Shown here: positions 1-11,300 of the stretch, piece by piece
Layout: each line of letters opens with the position of its first letter
Numbering within the stretch: position 1 is the first letter of the stretch
Assembly (NCBI RefSeq): GCF_051401765.1
Contig: NW_027480531.1
Coordinates: 1,178,001 to 1,242,000 of the forward strand
Reading direction: 5' to 3'
Length of the DNA stretch: 64,000 nucleotides
Source: Calliopsis andreniformis
Taxonomy: Eukaryota; Arthropoda; Insecta; Hymenoptera; Andrenidae
Position numbers and translations under genes: made by a program
The notes under the pieces: generated by a model
The model's input: only the letters and a program-made list of their open reading frames with translations
The model's database searches: none
What the model was told of the DNA's origin: nothing

Positions 1-540
1 GATTGGGGATTGAGGATTGACGATTGAGCATTGAGTGTAGAGGATTCAAGATTGCGGATTGAGGATTGAGGATTGAAGATTCAGGACTGAGTGTTGAGGG
101 CTGAGTGATGAGAATTGATGTTTGTGGATTGAGACTTGAATATTGAAGAATGGGGATTGAGTATTGATAACTGTGAATTGAGGATATTCTATTGAGGATT
201 GAGGATTGGCAATTGATTGTTGAGGACTGAGGACTGAAGTTTGCGGATTCAGGATTGAGGATTCGGGATTGTGGTTTCAGGACTGAGGATTGAGGGTTGA
301 GGATTGAGGATTAAGGATTGAGGATTGAGGATTGAGGATTGAGGATTGAGGATTGAGTATTGAGGATTGAAGATTGAGGATTGGGTATTGAGGATTGAGG
401 ATTGAGGATTGAGGATTGAGGATTGAGGATTCGGTATTGAGGCTTCAGGACTGAGGATTGAGGGTTGAGGGTTGAGGATTGAGGATTGAGGATTTGGGAT
501 TGAGGGTTGAGGATTGAGGATTGAGGATTGAGGATTGAGG
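1..540. repeat. Segment duplicated at 7688-8227 (spacing 7,687 bp)
   Basis: From the first base, this segment matches 7688 onward at a constant spacing of 7,687 bp. Shared rare variants include GAGTGTAGAGGATTC, TTGATAACTGTG, GATTGTGGTTTCAGG and GATTAAGG. The match is lost near 540/8227, where the first copy runs into a long pure-consensus stretch and the second into GAGTATTGAAG. The left boundary is outside the window. Confidence 0.85.
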
Positions 541-601
541 ATTGAGGATTGAGGATTGAGGATTGAGGATTGAGGATTGAGGATTGAGGATTGAGGATTG
601 A
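511..601. repeat. Pure run: 13 perfect GGATTGA units
   Basis: Ninety-one bases of unbroken consensus between GGGTTGA and AGATTGA. It sits where the match between 1-540 and 7688-8227 is lost, so local slippage may have extended it after the duplication. Confidence 0.9.
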
Positions 602-2287
602 AGATTGAGGATTGGGAATTGAGGACTGACGATTGAGGATTGAGTATGGAGGATTGAGAATTGAGGTTTGAGGATTGAAGATTGTGTATTGAGGATTGAA
701 GATTGAGGATCTAGGATTGAGTATTGAAGATTGAGGACTGACTGTTGAGGGTTGATTGATGAGAATTGATGTTCGTGGATTGAGATTTGAAGATAGGAGA
801 ATGGGTATTGAGTATTGAAAACTGTGAATTGAGGATATTCTATTGAGGATTGAGGATTGACAATTGATTGTTGAGGACTGAGTGCTGAAGATTGAGGATT
901 CACGATTGAGGATCCGGTATTGAGGTTTCAGGACTGAGGATTGAGGGTTGAGGATTGAGGATTGAGGATTGAGGATTTGGGATTGAGGATTGAGGATTGA
1001 GGATTGAGGATTGAGGATTGAGGATTGAGTATTGAAGATTGAGTATTGAGGATTTAGGATTGAGGATTGAAGATTGAGGACTGAGTGTTGAGGGTTGAGT
1101 GATGAGAATTGATGTTTGTGGATTGAGATTTGAAGACTGAAGAATGGGGATTGAGTATTGAAAACTGTGAATTGAGGATATTCTATTGAGGATTGAGGAT
1201 TGTCAATTGATTGTTGAGGACTGATTGCTGAAGATTGAGGATTCAGGATTGAGGATTCGGTATTGAGGTTTCAGGACTGAGGATTGAGGGTTGAGGATTG
1301 AGGATTGAGGATTGAGGATTTGGGATTGAGGATTGAGGATTGACGATTGAGGATTGAGTGTTGAGGATCGAGAATTGAGGATTGAGGATTGAAGGTTGAG
1401 TATTGAGGATTCAAGATTCCGGATTGAGGATTGAGGATTGAAGATTGAGGACTGAGTGTTGAGGGTTGAGTGATGAGAATTGACGTTTGTGGATTGAGAC
1501 TTGAAGATTGAAGAATGGGGATTGAGTATTGAAAACTGTGAATTGAGGATATTCTATTGAGGATTGAGGATTGAGAATTGATTGTTGAGGACTGAGGACT
1601 GAAGTTTGCGGATTCAGGATTGAGGATTCGGGATTGAGGTTTCAGGACTGAGGATTGACGGTTGAGGATTGAGGATTGAGGATTGAGGATTGAGGATTGA
1701 AGATTGAGGATTGAAGATTGAGTATTGAGGATTGAAAATTGAGGATTGATGATTGAGGATTGAAGATTGAGGATTGAAGATTGAGGATTGGGGATTGAGG
1801 ATTGATGATTGAGGATAGAGGATTGAAGATTGAGGATTGGGGATTGACGATTGACGATTGGGGATTGGGGATTGAGGATTGAGGATTGAGGTTTGAGGAT
1901 TGAGGATTGAAGATTGAGTATTGAGAGTTGAAGGTTGAGGATTGGGGATTGAGGATTGAGGATTAAGGATTGAAGATTGAGGGTTGAGGGTTGAAGATTG
2001 AGGATTGGGAATTGAGGATTGACGATTGAGGATTGAGGATTGAGGATTGAGGATTGAGGGCTGAGGATTGAGGATTGAGGATTGAAGATTGAGTATTGAG
2101 TATTGAAGGTTGAGGATTGAAGATTGAGGATTGAGGATTGAGGATAGAGGATTGAAGATTGAGGATTGGGGATTGAGGATTGACGATTGAGGATTGAGTG
2201 TTGAGGATTGAGAATTGAGGATTGAGGATTGAAGATTGAGTATTGAGGATTCAAGATTGCGGATTGAGGATTGAGGTTTGAAGATTG

Positions 2288-2499
2288 AGGACTGAGTGTT
2301 GAGGGTTGAGTGATGAGAATTGATGTTTGCGGATTGAGATTTGAAGATTGAAGAATGGGGATTGAGTATTGAAAGCTGTGAATTGAGGATGTTCTTTTGA
2401 GGATTGAGGACTGACAATTGATTGTTGAGGACTGAGGGCTGAAGATTGAGATTTCAGGATTGAGGATTCAGGATTGAGGTTTGAGGACTGAGGATTCGA
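2288..2499. repeat. Module A, A2 subfamily (AAAGCTGT / GATGTTCT, with 8-mer unit)
   Basis: This variant of module A carries AAAGCTGT in place of AAAACTGT, GGATGTTCT in place of GGATATTCT, GACTGACAATTG, and GAGATTTCAGG. It closes with an 8-bp unit GGATTCGA that moves the register by +1. Further copies with the same diagnostic set begin near 24371, 28409, 32430, 34840, 35150, 37365, 41390, 43795, 44105, 47288, 47595 and 52460. Two A2 copies lie directly in tandem near 34.84/35.15 kb, 43.80/44.10 kb and 47.29/47.60 kb, joined through GGATTCAAGATTGCGGATCG. Confidence 0.85.
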
Positions 2500-3331
2500 G
2501 GGTTGAGGATTGAGGATTGAGTACTGAGGATTGAAGATTGAGGATTGGGTATTGAGGATTGAACATTCAGGATTGAGGATTGAGGATAGAGGATTGATCA
2601 TTGAGGATTGAAGATTGAGTATTGAGGATACTCTATTGAGGATTGAGGATTGACTATTGATTGTTGAGGACTGAGGGCTGAAGATTCAGGATTCAGTATT
2701 GAGGATTCGGTATTGATGTTTCAGGACTGAGGATTGAGTGTTGAGGATTGAGGATTGAGGATTGAGGATTTGGGATTCAGGATTGAGGACTGAGGATTGA
2801 GGATTGAGGATTGAAGATTGAGTATTGAGTATTGAAGATTGAGGATTGAACATTGAGGATTGAGGATTGAGGGTTGTTGATTGCGGACGAGGACTGAGGG
2901 TTGAGTATTGATGTTTGAGGTCTGAGGATTGAAGATTGAGGATTGAGAATTGAGGATTGAGGATTGAGGATTGAAGATTGAGGATTGGGTGTTGAGGATT
3001 GAAGAATGAGGATTGAGGATTGAGGATTGAAGATTGAGGGTTGAAGATTGAGTATTGAGGATTGAAGATTGAGGATTGAGGATTGAGGATTGAGGATTGA
3101 GGATTGAGGATTGAGCATTGAGGATTGAGGATTGAAGATTGAGTATTGAGGATTGAAGATTGAGGATTGAAGATTGAGGATTGGGTGTTGAGGATTGAAG
3201 AATGAGGATTGGGAATTGAGGATTGACGATTGAGGATTGAGTATTGAGGATTGAGAATTGAGGATTGAGGACTGAAGACTGAGTATTGAGGATTGAAGAT
3301 TGAGGATTTAGGGTTGAGGATTGAAGATTGA

Positions 3332-3531
3332 GGACTGAGTGTTGAGGGTTGAGTGATGAGAATTGATGCTTGTGGATTGAGATTTGAAGATTGAAGAATG
3401 GGGATTGAGTACTGAAAACTGTGAATTGAGGGTATTCTATTGAGGATTGAGGATTGACAATTGATTGTTGAGGACTGAGAGCTGAAGATTGAGGATTCAG
3501 GATTGAGGATTCGGTGTTGACGTTTCAGGAC
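3332..3531. repeat. Module A, archetype of the common A1 subfamily
   Basis: This is a fixed-order string of about 29 unusual heptamers. It starts GGACTGA GTGTTGA, passes through GTGATGA GAATTGA, then AAACTGT GAATTGA, a GGTATT or GATATT plus CTATTGA segment, CAATTGA TTGTTGA, and ends with paired GGATTCA units and a GTTTCAGG tail. I counted about 80 module A copies (all subfamilies) by the GAATTGATG signature. Approximate positions are 110, 761, 1102, 1471, 2311, 3356, 3781, 4115, 4696, 5203, 6386, 7796, 8861, 9361, 10546, 11991, 12986, 14046, 14551, 15782, 17230, 17822, 18490, 18735, 20173, 21111, 21614, 22383, 22811, 23797, 24398, 25637, 26143 and 26890, and on to 63227 and 63715. Spacing is 0.3-1.5 kb. 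All copies stay largely in heptamer register, so the module is derived from the array and not inserted into it. Confidence 0.9.
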
Positions 3532-5171
3532 TGAGGATTGATGGTTGAGGATTGAGGACTGAGGATTGAGTATTGAAGATTGAGGATTGAGGATTGAGGA
3601 TTGAGGATTGAGGATAGAGGGTTGAAGATTGAGGATTGGGGATTGAGGATTGACGATTGAGGATTGAGTGTTGAGGATTGAGATTTGAGGATTGAGGATT
3701 GAAGATTGAGTATTGAGGATTCAAGATTGCGGATTGAGGATTGAGGATTGAAGATTGAGGACTGAGTGTTGAGGGCTGAGTGATGAGAATTGATGTTTGT
3801 GGATTGAGACTTGAATATTGAAGAATGGGGATTGAGTATTGAAAACTGTGAATTGAGGATATTCTATTGAGGATTGAGGATTGACAATTGATTGTTGAGG
3901 ACTGCGGACTGAAGTTTGCGGATTCAGGATTGAGGATTCGGGATTGAGGTTTCAGGACTGAGGACAGAGGGTTGACGATTGAGGATTGAGGATTGAGGAT
4001 TGAGGATTGAGGATTGAAGGTTGAGTATTCAGGATTGAAGATTGAGGATTCAGGATTGAGGATTGAGGATTGGGGATTTAAGATTGAGGATTGGGGACTG
4101 AGTGTTGAGCGTTGAGTGATTAGAATTGATGTTTGTGGATTGAGATTTGAAGATTGAAGATTGGGGTTTGAGTGTTGAAAACTGTGAATTGGGTATATTC
4201 TATTGAGGATTGAGGACTGACAATTCATTGTTGAGGACTGAGGGCTGATGATTGAGGATTCAGGATTGAGGATTCAGGATTGAGGTTTGAGGACTGAGAA
4301 TTGAGGATTGAGGATTGAGGATAGAGTATTGAGGATTGAAGATTGAGGATTGGGTATTGAGGATTGAACATTCAGGATTGAGGATTGAGGATAGAGGATT
4401 GAAGATTGAAGATTGATGATTGAATATTGATGATTGAAGATTGAGGATTGAGGATTGAGGGTTTTGGATTGCGGACCAGGACTGAGGGTTGAGTATTGAT
4501 GCTTGAGGTGTGAGGATTGAGGATTGAGGATTGAGAATTGAGGATTGAGGATTGAGGATTGAAGATTGTGGACTGGGTGTTGAGAATTGAAGAATGAGGA
4601 TTGAAAATTGAGGATTGAAGATTGAGGGTTGAAGATTGAGTATTGAGGATTTAGGATTGAGGATTGAAGATTGAGGACTGAGTGTTGAGGGTTGAGTGAT
4701 GAGAATTGATGTTTGTGGATTGAGATTTGAAGACTGAAGAATGGGGATTGAGTATTGAAAACTGTGAATTGAGGATATACTATTGAGGATTGAGGATTGT
4801 GAATTGATTGTTGAGGACTGAGTGCTGAAGATTGAGGATTCAGGATTGAGGATTCAGGATTGAGGTTCGAGGACTGTGGATTGAGGGTTGAGGTTTGAGG
4901 ATTGAGGTTTGAGGATTGAGGATTGAGAATTGAAGATTGAGGATTGGGTATTGCGGATTGAACATTGAGGTTTGAGGATTGAGGACTGCGGATTGAGGTT
5001 CGAGGATCGAGGATTGAGGATTGAGGATTGAGGATTGAAGATTGAGGATTGGGGACTGAGTATTGTAGATTGAGGATTGAGGATTGAGGATTGTGGATTG
5101 AGGATTGAGTATTGAGGATTGACGATTCAGTATTGAGGATTGAAGATTGAGAATTGAGGATTGAGGATTGA

Positions 5172-5178
5172 ACATAAA
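5172..5178. repeat. Marker unit ACATAAA preceding A3 and many A4 modules
   Basis: ACATAAA is the only recurrent A-rich heptamer and the farthest from consensus. It always follows GGATTGA and precedes GGACTGA at the left end of a module A copy. About 24 copies were seen, near 9332, 12953, 14520, 17193, 20139, 21591, 23765, 26108, 27801, 30833, 31817, 34078, 39789, 40775, 43036, 46528, 50005, 51264, 53887, 55628, 57640, 60815 and 63676. Confidence 0.8.
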
Positions 5179-5380
5179 GGACTGACTGTCGAGGGATGAG
5201 TAATGTGAATTGATGTTTGTGGATAGAGATCTGAAGATTGCAGATTGAGTATTGAGTTTTGAAATCTATGAATTGGTGATATTCTATTGAGGATTGAGGA
5301 TTGACAACTGATTGTTGAGGACTGAGGGCTGAAGATTGAGGATTCAGGATTGAGGATTCAGGATTGAGGTTTGGGGACAG
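5172..5380. repeat. Module A, A3 subfamily (ACATAAA start, GTTTTGAAATCT core)
   Basis: This subfamily is introduced by the unit ACATAAA. It differs from A1 by CTGTCGAGGGATGAGTAATG, GGATAGAGATCTGAAG, GTTTTGAAATCT, GAATTGGTGATATTC and CAACTGATTG. It ends in GGTTTGGGGACAG. Other copies start near 9332, 14520, 17193, 21591, 26108, 51264, 55628 and 57640. The copies at 21.59 and 26.11 kb share a private ACGTAAA variant, which supports their being a recent duplicate pair. It sits at a constant position inside the larger 4-5 kb blocks and is a good landmark for them. Confidence 0.88.
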
Positions 5381-5507
5381 AGGATTGAGGATTGAGGATT
5401 GAGGATTGAGGATTGAGGATTGTGGATTGAGGATTGAGGATTGAGGATTGGGGATTGAGGATTGAAGGTTGAATATTGATGATTGAAGATTGAGGATTGA
5501 GGATTGA

Positions 5508-5574
5508 GGGTTGTAGGTTGAGGACGAGGACTGAGGGTTGGGTATTAATGCCTGAGGTCTGAGGATTGAGGATT
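5508..5574. repeat. Module B, B2 form (GGGTTGTAGGTTGAGGACGA)
   Basis: This variant of module B has AGGTTGA where B1 has GGATTGC, then GGACGA, and reads GGGTATTAATGCCTGAGG or GGGTATTAATGCTTGAGG downstream. Other copies lie near 7120, 9669, 11267, 14857, 16511, 51649, 56013 and 58024. Each sits just upstream of a stretch containing GCGAATTGAGGACTGAGG. In the 4-5 kb blocks B2 follows A3 at a constant distance of about 300 bp. Confidence 0.82.
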
Positions 5575-5751
5575 GCGAATTGAGGACTGAGGATTGAGGA
5601 TTGAGGATTGAGGATTGAGTATTGAGGATTGAAGATAGAGGATTGGGTATTGAGGATTGAACATTCAGGATTGAGGGTTGAGGATAGAGGATTGAAAATT
5701 GAGGATTGATGATTGAATATTGATGATTGAAGATTGAGGATTGAGGATTGA

Positions 5752-5809
5752 GGGTTGTGGATTGCGGACGAGGACTGAGGGTTGAGTATTGGTGTTTGAG
5801 GTCTGAGGA
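5752..5809. repeat. Module B archetype (GGGTTGTGGATTGCGGACGA)
   Basis: This is a short recurring string. It opens with GGGTTGT GGATTGC, then the 6-bp slip unit GGACGA, then GGACTGA GGGTTGA GTATTG, and ends GTTTGAGGTCTGAGG. Copies of this B1 form occur near 2873, 4461, 6685, 9912, 10827, 15100, 16066, 18974, 19223, 21932, 24955, 26441, 28993, 35737, 37950, 44694, 48187, 56265, 58556, 59452, 60540, 61608 and 62922. The 6-bp unit moves the register by -1 each time. It is usually followed by GAATTGAGG and then GGGTGTTGAGG with GAAGAATGAGG. Confidence 0.85.
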
Positions 5810-7014
5810 TTGAGGATTGAGGATTGAGAATTGAGGATTGAGGATTGAGGATTGAAGATTGAGGACTGGGTGTTGAGGATTGAAGAATGAGGATTGAGGA
5901 TTGACAACTGATTGTTGAGGACCGAGGGCTGAAGATTGAGGATTGAGGATTGAGGATTGAAGATTGAGTATTGAGGATTGAAGATTGAGGATTGGGGATT
6001 GAGGATTGAGGATTGAGGATTGAGGATTGAGGATTGAGGACTGAGGATTGAGGATTGAGGATTGAAGATTGAGTATTGAAGATTGAAGGTTGAGGATTGA
6101 GGATTGAGGATTGAGGATTCAGGACTGAGGATTGAGGATTGAGGATTGAAGATTGAGTATTGAAGATTGAGGATTGGGGATTGAGGGTTGAGGATTAAGG
6201 ATTGATGATTGAGGATTGAGGATTGAAGATTGAGGATTGGGAATTGAGTATTGAAGATTGAGGATTGAGTATTGGGGATTGAGAATTGTGGATTTAGGAA
6301 TGAAGATTGAGTATTGAGGATTGAAGACTGAGGACTTAGGATTGAGGATTGAAGATTGAGGACTGAGTGTTGAGGGTTGAGTGATGAGAATTGATGTTTG
6401 GGATTGAGATTTGAAGATTGAAGAATGGGGATTGAGTATTGAAAACTCTGAATTGAGGATATTCTACTGAGGATTGAGGATTGACAATTGATTGTTGAGG
6501 ACTGAGGGCTGAAGATCGAGGATTGAGGATTGAGGATTGAGGATTGAGGATTGAGGATTGAGGATTGAGGATTGAGGATTGAGGATTGAGGACTGAGGAC
6601 TGAGGATTGAGGATTGAAGATTGAGTATTGAGTATTGAAGATTGAGGATTGAACATTGAGGATTGACGATTGAGGGTTGTGGATTGCGGACGAGGACTGA
6701 GGGTTGAGTATTGATGTTTGAGGTCTGAGGATTGAGGATTGAGGATTGAGAATTGAGGTTTGAGGATTGAGGATTGAAGATTGAGTATTGAGGATTGAGG
6801 ATTGAGGATTGAGGATTGAAGATTGAGGGTTGAGGATTGAAGATTGAGGATTTTGAATTGAGTATTGACGATTGAGGATTGAGGATTGAGTATTGAGGAT
6901 TGAGGATTGAGTATTGAAGATTGAGTATTGAGGATTGAAGATTGAGGATTGAGGATTGAGGATTACGGATTGAGAATTGAGGATTGAGGATTGAGGATTG
7001 AAGATTGAGGATTG

Positions 7015-7040
7015 GGTATTGAGGAGTGACGAATTAGGAT
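7015..7040. repeat. Marker pair GGAGTGA CGAATTA
   Basis: GGGTATTGAGGAGTGACGAA followed by TTAGG is a compact marker repeated about 24 times with almost no variation. Copies lie near 8340, 8491, 11170, 12535, 13682 (GAGTTACGAA variant), 16414, 18121, 19685, 23353, 27390, 30421, 31411, 33664, 39378, 40367, 42621, 46113, 49593, 54790, 59570, 61414, 61730 and 61945. It is in heptamer register. I know of no function for it. Confidence 0.8.
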
Positions 7041-8385
7041 TGAGGATTGAGGATTGAGGATTGAGGATTGCAGATTGAGTATTGAGGATTGAAGATTGAG
7101 GATTGAGGATTGAGGGTTGTAGGTTGAGGACGAGGACTGGGGGTTGGGTATTAATGCTTGAGGTCTGAGGACTGAGGATTGCGAATTGAGGACTGAGGAT
7201 TGAGGATTGAGGATTGAGGATTGAGTATTGAGGATTGAAGATTGAGGATTGGGTATTGAGGATTGAACATTCAGGATTGAGGATTGAGGATAGAGGATTG
7301 AAGATTGAGGATTGATAGTTGAATATTGATGATTGAAGATTGAGGATTGAGGATTGAGGTTTGAGGATTGAAGATTGCAGATTGAGTATTGAGGATTGAA
7401 GATTGAGGATTGAGGATTGAGAATTGAGGATTGAGGACTGAGGATTGAGGATTGAGGATTGAAGATTGAGTATTGAGTATTGAAGATTGAGGATTGAAGA
7501 TTGAGGACTGAGGATTGAGGATAGAGGATTGAAGATTGAGGATTGAGGATTGAGGATTGAAGATTGAGGATTGGGGACTGAGTATTGAAGATTGAGGTTT
7601 GAGGATTGAGGATTGAGGATTGAGTATTGAAGATTGAGGATTGAGGATTGAGGATTGAGGATTGAGGATAGAGGGTTGAAGATTGAGGATTGGGGATTGA
7701 GGATTGACGATTGAGCATTGAGTGTAGAGGATTCAAGATTGCGGATTGAGGATTGAGGATTGAAGATTCAGGACTGAGTGTTGAGGGCTGAGTGATGAGA
7801 ATTGATGTTTGTGGATTGAGACTTGAATATTGAAGAATGGGGATTGAGTATTGATAACTGTGAATTGAGGATATTCTATTGAGGATTGAGGATTGGCAAT
7901 TGATTGTTGAGGACTGAGGACTGAAGTTTGCGGATTCAGGATTGAGGATTCGGGATTGTGGTTTCAGGACTGAGGATTGAGGGTTGAGGATTGAGGATTA
8001 AGGATTGAGGATTGAGGATTGAGGATTGAGGATTGAGGATTGAGTATTGAGGATTGAAGATTGAGGATTGGGTATTGAGGATTGAGGATTGAGGATTGAG
8101 GATTGAGGATTGAGGATTCGGTATTGAGGCTTCAGGACTGAGGATTGAGGGTTGAGGGTTGAGGATTGAGGATTGAGGATTTGGGATTGAGGGTTGAGGA
8201 TTGAGGATTGAGGATTGAGGATTGAGGATTGAGTATTGAAGATTGAGTATTGAGGATTGAAGATTGAGGATTGAGGATTGAGGATTGAGGATTGAGAATT
8301 GAGGATTGTGGATTGAGGATTGAAGATTGAGGATTGGGTATTGAGGAGTGACGAATTAGGATTGAGGACTTAGGATTGAGGATTG

Positions 8386-11300
8386 AGTATTGAAGATTGA
8401 GTATTGAGGATTGAAGATTGAGGATTGAGCATTGAGGATTACGGATTGAGAATTGAGGATTGAGGATTGAGGATTGAAGATTGAGGATTGGGTATTGAGG
8501 AGTGACGAATTAGGATTGAGGATTGAGGATTGAGGATTGAGGATTGCAGATTGAGTATTGAGGATTGAAGATTGAGGATTGAGGATTGAGGATTGAGGAT
8601 TGAGGACTGAGGATTGAGGATTGAGGATTGAAGATTGAGTATTGAGTATTGAAGATTGAGGGTTGAAGATTGAGGACTGAGGATTGAGGATAGAGGATTG
8701 AAGATTGAGGATTGGGGATTGAGGATTGACGATTGAGGATTGAGTGTTGAGGATTGAGAATTGAGGATTGAGGATTGATGATTGAGTATTGAGGATTCAA
8801 GATTGCGGATTGAGGATTGAGGATTGAAGATTGAGGTCTGAGCGTTGAGGGTTGAGTGATGAGAATTGATGTTTGTGGATTGAGATTTGAAGATTGAGGA
8901 ATGGGGATTGAGTATCGAAAGCTATGAATTGAGGATATTCTATTGAGGAGTGAGGATTGACAATTGATTGTTGAGGACTGAGGGGTGAAGATTGAGGATT
9001 CAGGATTGAGGATTCAGGATTGAGGTTCGAGGACTGTGGATTGAGGGTTGAGGTTTGAGGATTGAGGTTTGAGGATTGAGGATTGAGAATTGAAGATTGA
9101 GGATTGGGTACTGCGGATTGATCATTGAGGTTTGAGGATTGAGGACTGCGGATTGAGGTTCGAGGATCGAGGATTGAGGATTGAGGATTGAGGATTGAAG
9201 ATTGAGGATTGGGGACTGAGTATTGTAGATTGAGGATTGAGGATTGAGGATTGTGGATTGAGGATTGAGTATTGAGGATTGACGATTCAGTATTGAGGAT
9301 TGAAGATTGAGAATTGAGGATTGCGGATTGAACATAAAGGACTGACTGTCGAGGGATGAGTAATGTGAATTGATGTTTGTGGATAGAGATCTGAAGATTG
9401 CAGATTGAGTATTGAGTTTTGAAATCTATGAATTGGTGATATTCTATTGAGGATTGAGGATTGACAACTGATTGTTGAGGATTGAGGGCTGAAGATTGAG
9501 GATTCAGGATTGAGGATTCAGGATTGAGGTTTGGGGACAGAGGATTGAGGATTGAGGATTGAGGATTGAGGATTGAGGATTGTGGATTGAGGATTGAGGA
9601 TTGAGGATTGGGGATTGAGGATTGAAGGTTGAATATTGATGATTGAAGATTGAGGATTGAGGATTGAGGGTTGTAGGTTGAGGACGAGGACTGAGGGTTG
9701 GGTATTAATGCCTGAGGTGTGAGGATTGAGGATTGCGAATTGAGGACTGAGGATTGAGGATTGAGGATTGAGGATTGAGTATTGAGGATTGAAGATAGAG
9801 GATTGGGTATTGAGGATTGAACATTCAGGATTGAGGATTGAGGATAGAGGATTGAAAATTGAGGATTGATGATTGAATATTGATGATTGAAGATTGAGGA
9901 TTGAGGATTGAGGGTTGTGGATTGCGGACGAGGACTGAGGGTTGAGTATTGGTGTTTGAGGTCTGAGGATTGAGGATTGAGGATTGGGAATTGAGGATTG
10001 AGGATTGAGGATTGAAGATTGAGGACTGGGTGTTGAGGATTGAAGAATGAGGATTGAGGATTGACAACTGATTGTTGAGGACTGAGGGCTGAAGATTGAG
10101 GATTGAGGATTGAGGATTGAAGATTGAGTATTGAGGATTGAAGATTGAGGATTGGGGATTGAGGATTGAGGATTGAGGATTGAGGATTGAGGATTGAGGA
10201 CTGAGGATTGAGGATTGCGGATTGAAGATTGAGTATTGAAGATTGAAGGTTGAGGATTGTGGATTGAGGATTGAGGATTCAGGACTGAGGATTGAGGATT
10301 GAGGATTGAAGATTGAGAATTGAAGATTGAGGATTGGGGATTGAGGGTTGAGGATTAAGGATTGATGATTGAGGATTGAGGATTGAAGATTGAGGATTGG
10401 GAATTGAGTATTGAAGATTGAGGATTGAGTATTGGGGATTGAGAATTGTGGATTTAGGAATGAAGATTGAGTATTGAGGATTGAAGACTGAGGACTTAGG
10501 ATTGAGGATTGAAGATTGAGGACTGAGTGTTGAGGGTTGAGTGATGAGAATTGATGTTTGGGATTGAGATTTGAAGATTGAAGAATGGGGATTGAGTATT
10601 GAAAACTCTGAATTGAGGATATTCTACTGAGGATTGAGGATTGACAATTGATTGTTGAGGACTGAGGGCTGAAGATCGAGGATTGAGGATTGAGGATTGA
10701 GGATTGAGGATTGAGGATTGCGGATTGAGGATTGAGGATTGAGGACTGAGGACTGAGGATTGAGGATTGAAGATTGAGTATTGAGTATTGAAGATTGAGG
10801 ATTGAACATTGAGGATTGACGATTGAGGGTTGTGGATTGCGGACGAGGACTGAGGGTTGAGTATTGATGTTTGAGGTCTGAGGATTGAGGATTGAGGATT
10901 GAGAATTGAGGTTTGAGGATTGAGGATTGAAGATTGAGTATTGAGGATTGAGGATTGAGGATTGAGGATTGAAGATTGAGGGTTGAGGATTGAAGATTGA
11001 GGATTTTGAATTGAGTATTGACGATTGAGGATTGAGGATTGAGTATTGAGGATTGAGGATTGAGTATTGAAGATTGAGTATTGAGGATTGAAGATTGAGG
11101 ATTGAGGATTGAGGATTACGGATTGAGAATTGAGGATTGAGGATTGAGGATTGAAGATTGAGGATTGGGTATTGAGGAGTGACGAATTAGGATTGAGGAT
11201 TGAGGATTGAGGATTGAGGATTGCAGATTGAGTATTGAGGATTGAAGATTGAGGATTGAGGATTGAGGGTTGTAGGTTGAGGACGAGGACTGGGGGTTGG

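Larger units (their letters stand above)
4840..8385. repeat. Block I, copy 1 (of 3)
   Basis: This is a higher-order block holding A3, B2, B1, A4, B1, the GGAGTGA-CGAATTA marker, B2 and an A1 module, in that order. It matches 9000 onward at a spacing of 4,160 bp until about 7.0 kb. The spacing is then 4,153 bp (one heptamer lost), and 4,195 bp after about 7.73 kb, where this copy lacks six heptamers at GAGTGTAGAGG. All spacing changes seen here are multiples of 7. The match is lost near 8385/12580. Confidence 0.85.

Noticed and set aside
3412..3442. TTGAAA ... TATTCT in module A as a promoter
   Set aside because: The spacing is about 15 bp, the -10 match is poor, and several subfamilies lose it (GGATGTTCT, GATACTCT) with no sign of constraint.
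3446..3475. TTGACA in module A as a sigma-70 -35 box
   Set aside because: TTGACA arises from GGATTGA followed by CAATTGA. No TATAAT-like hexamer lies 16-18 bp downstream in either the CAATTGA or CAACTGA copies, and no gene follows.
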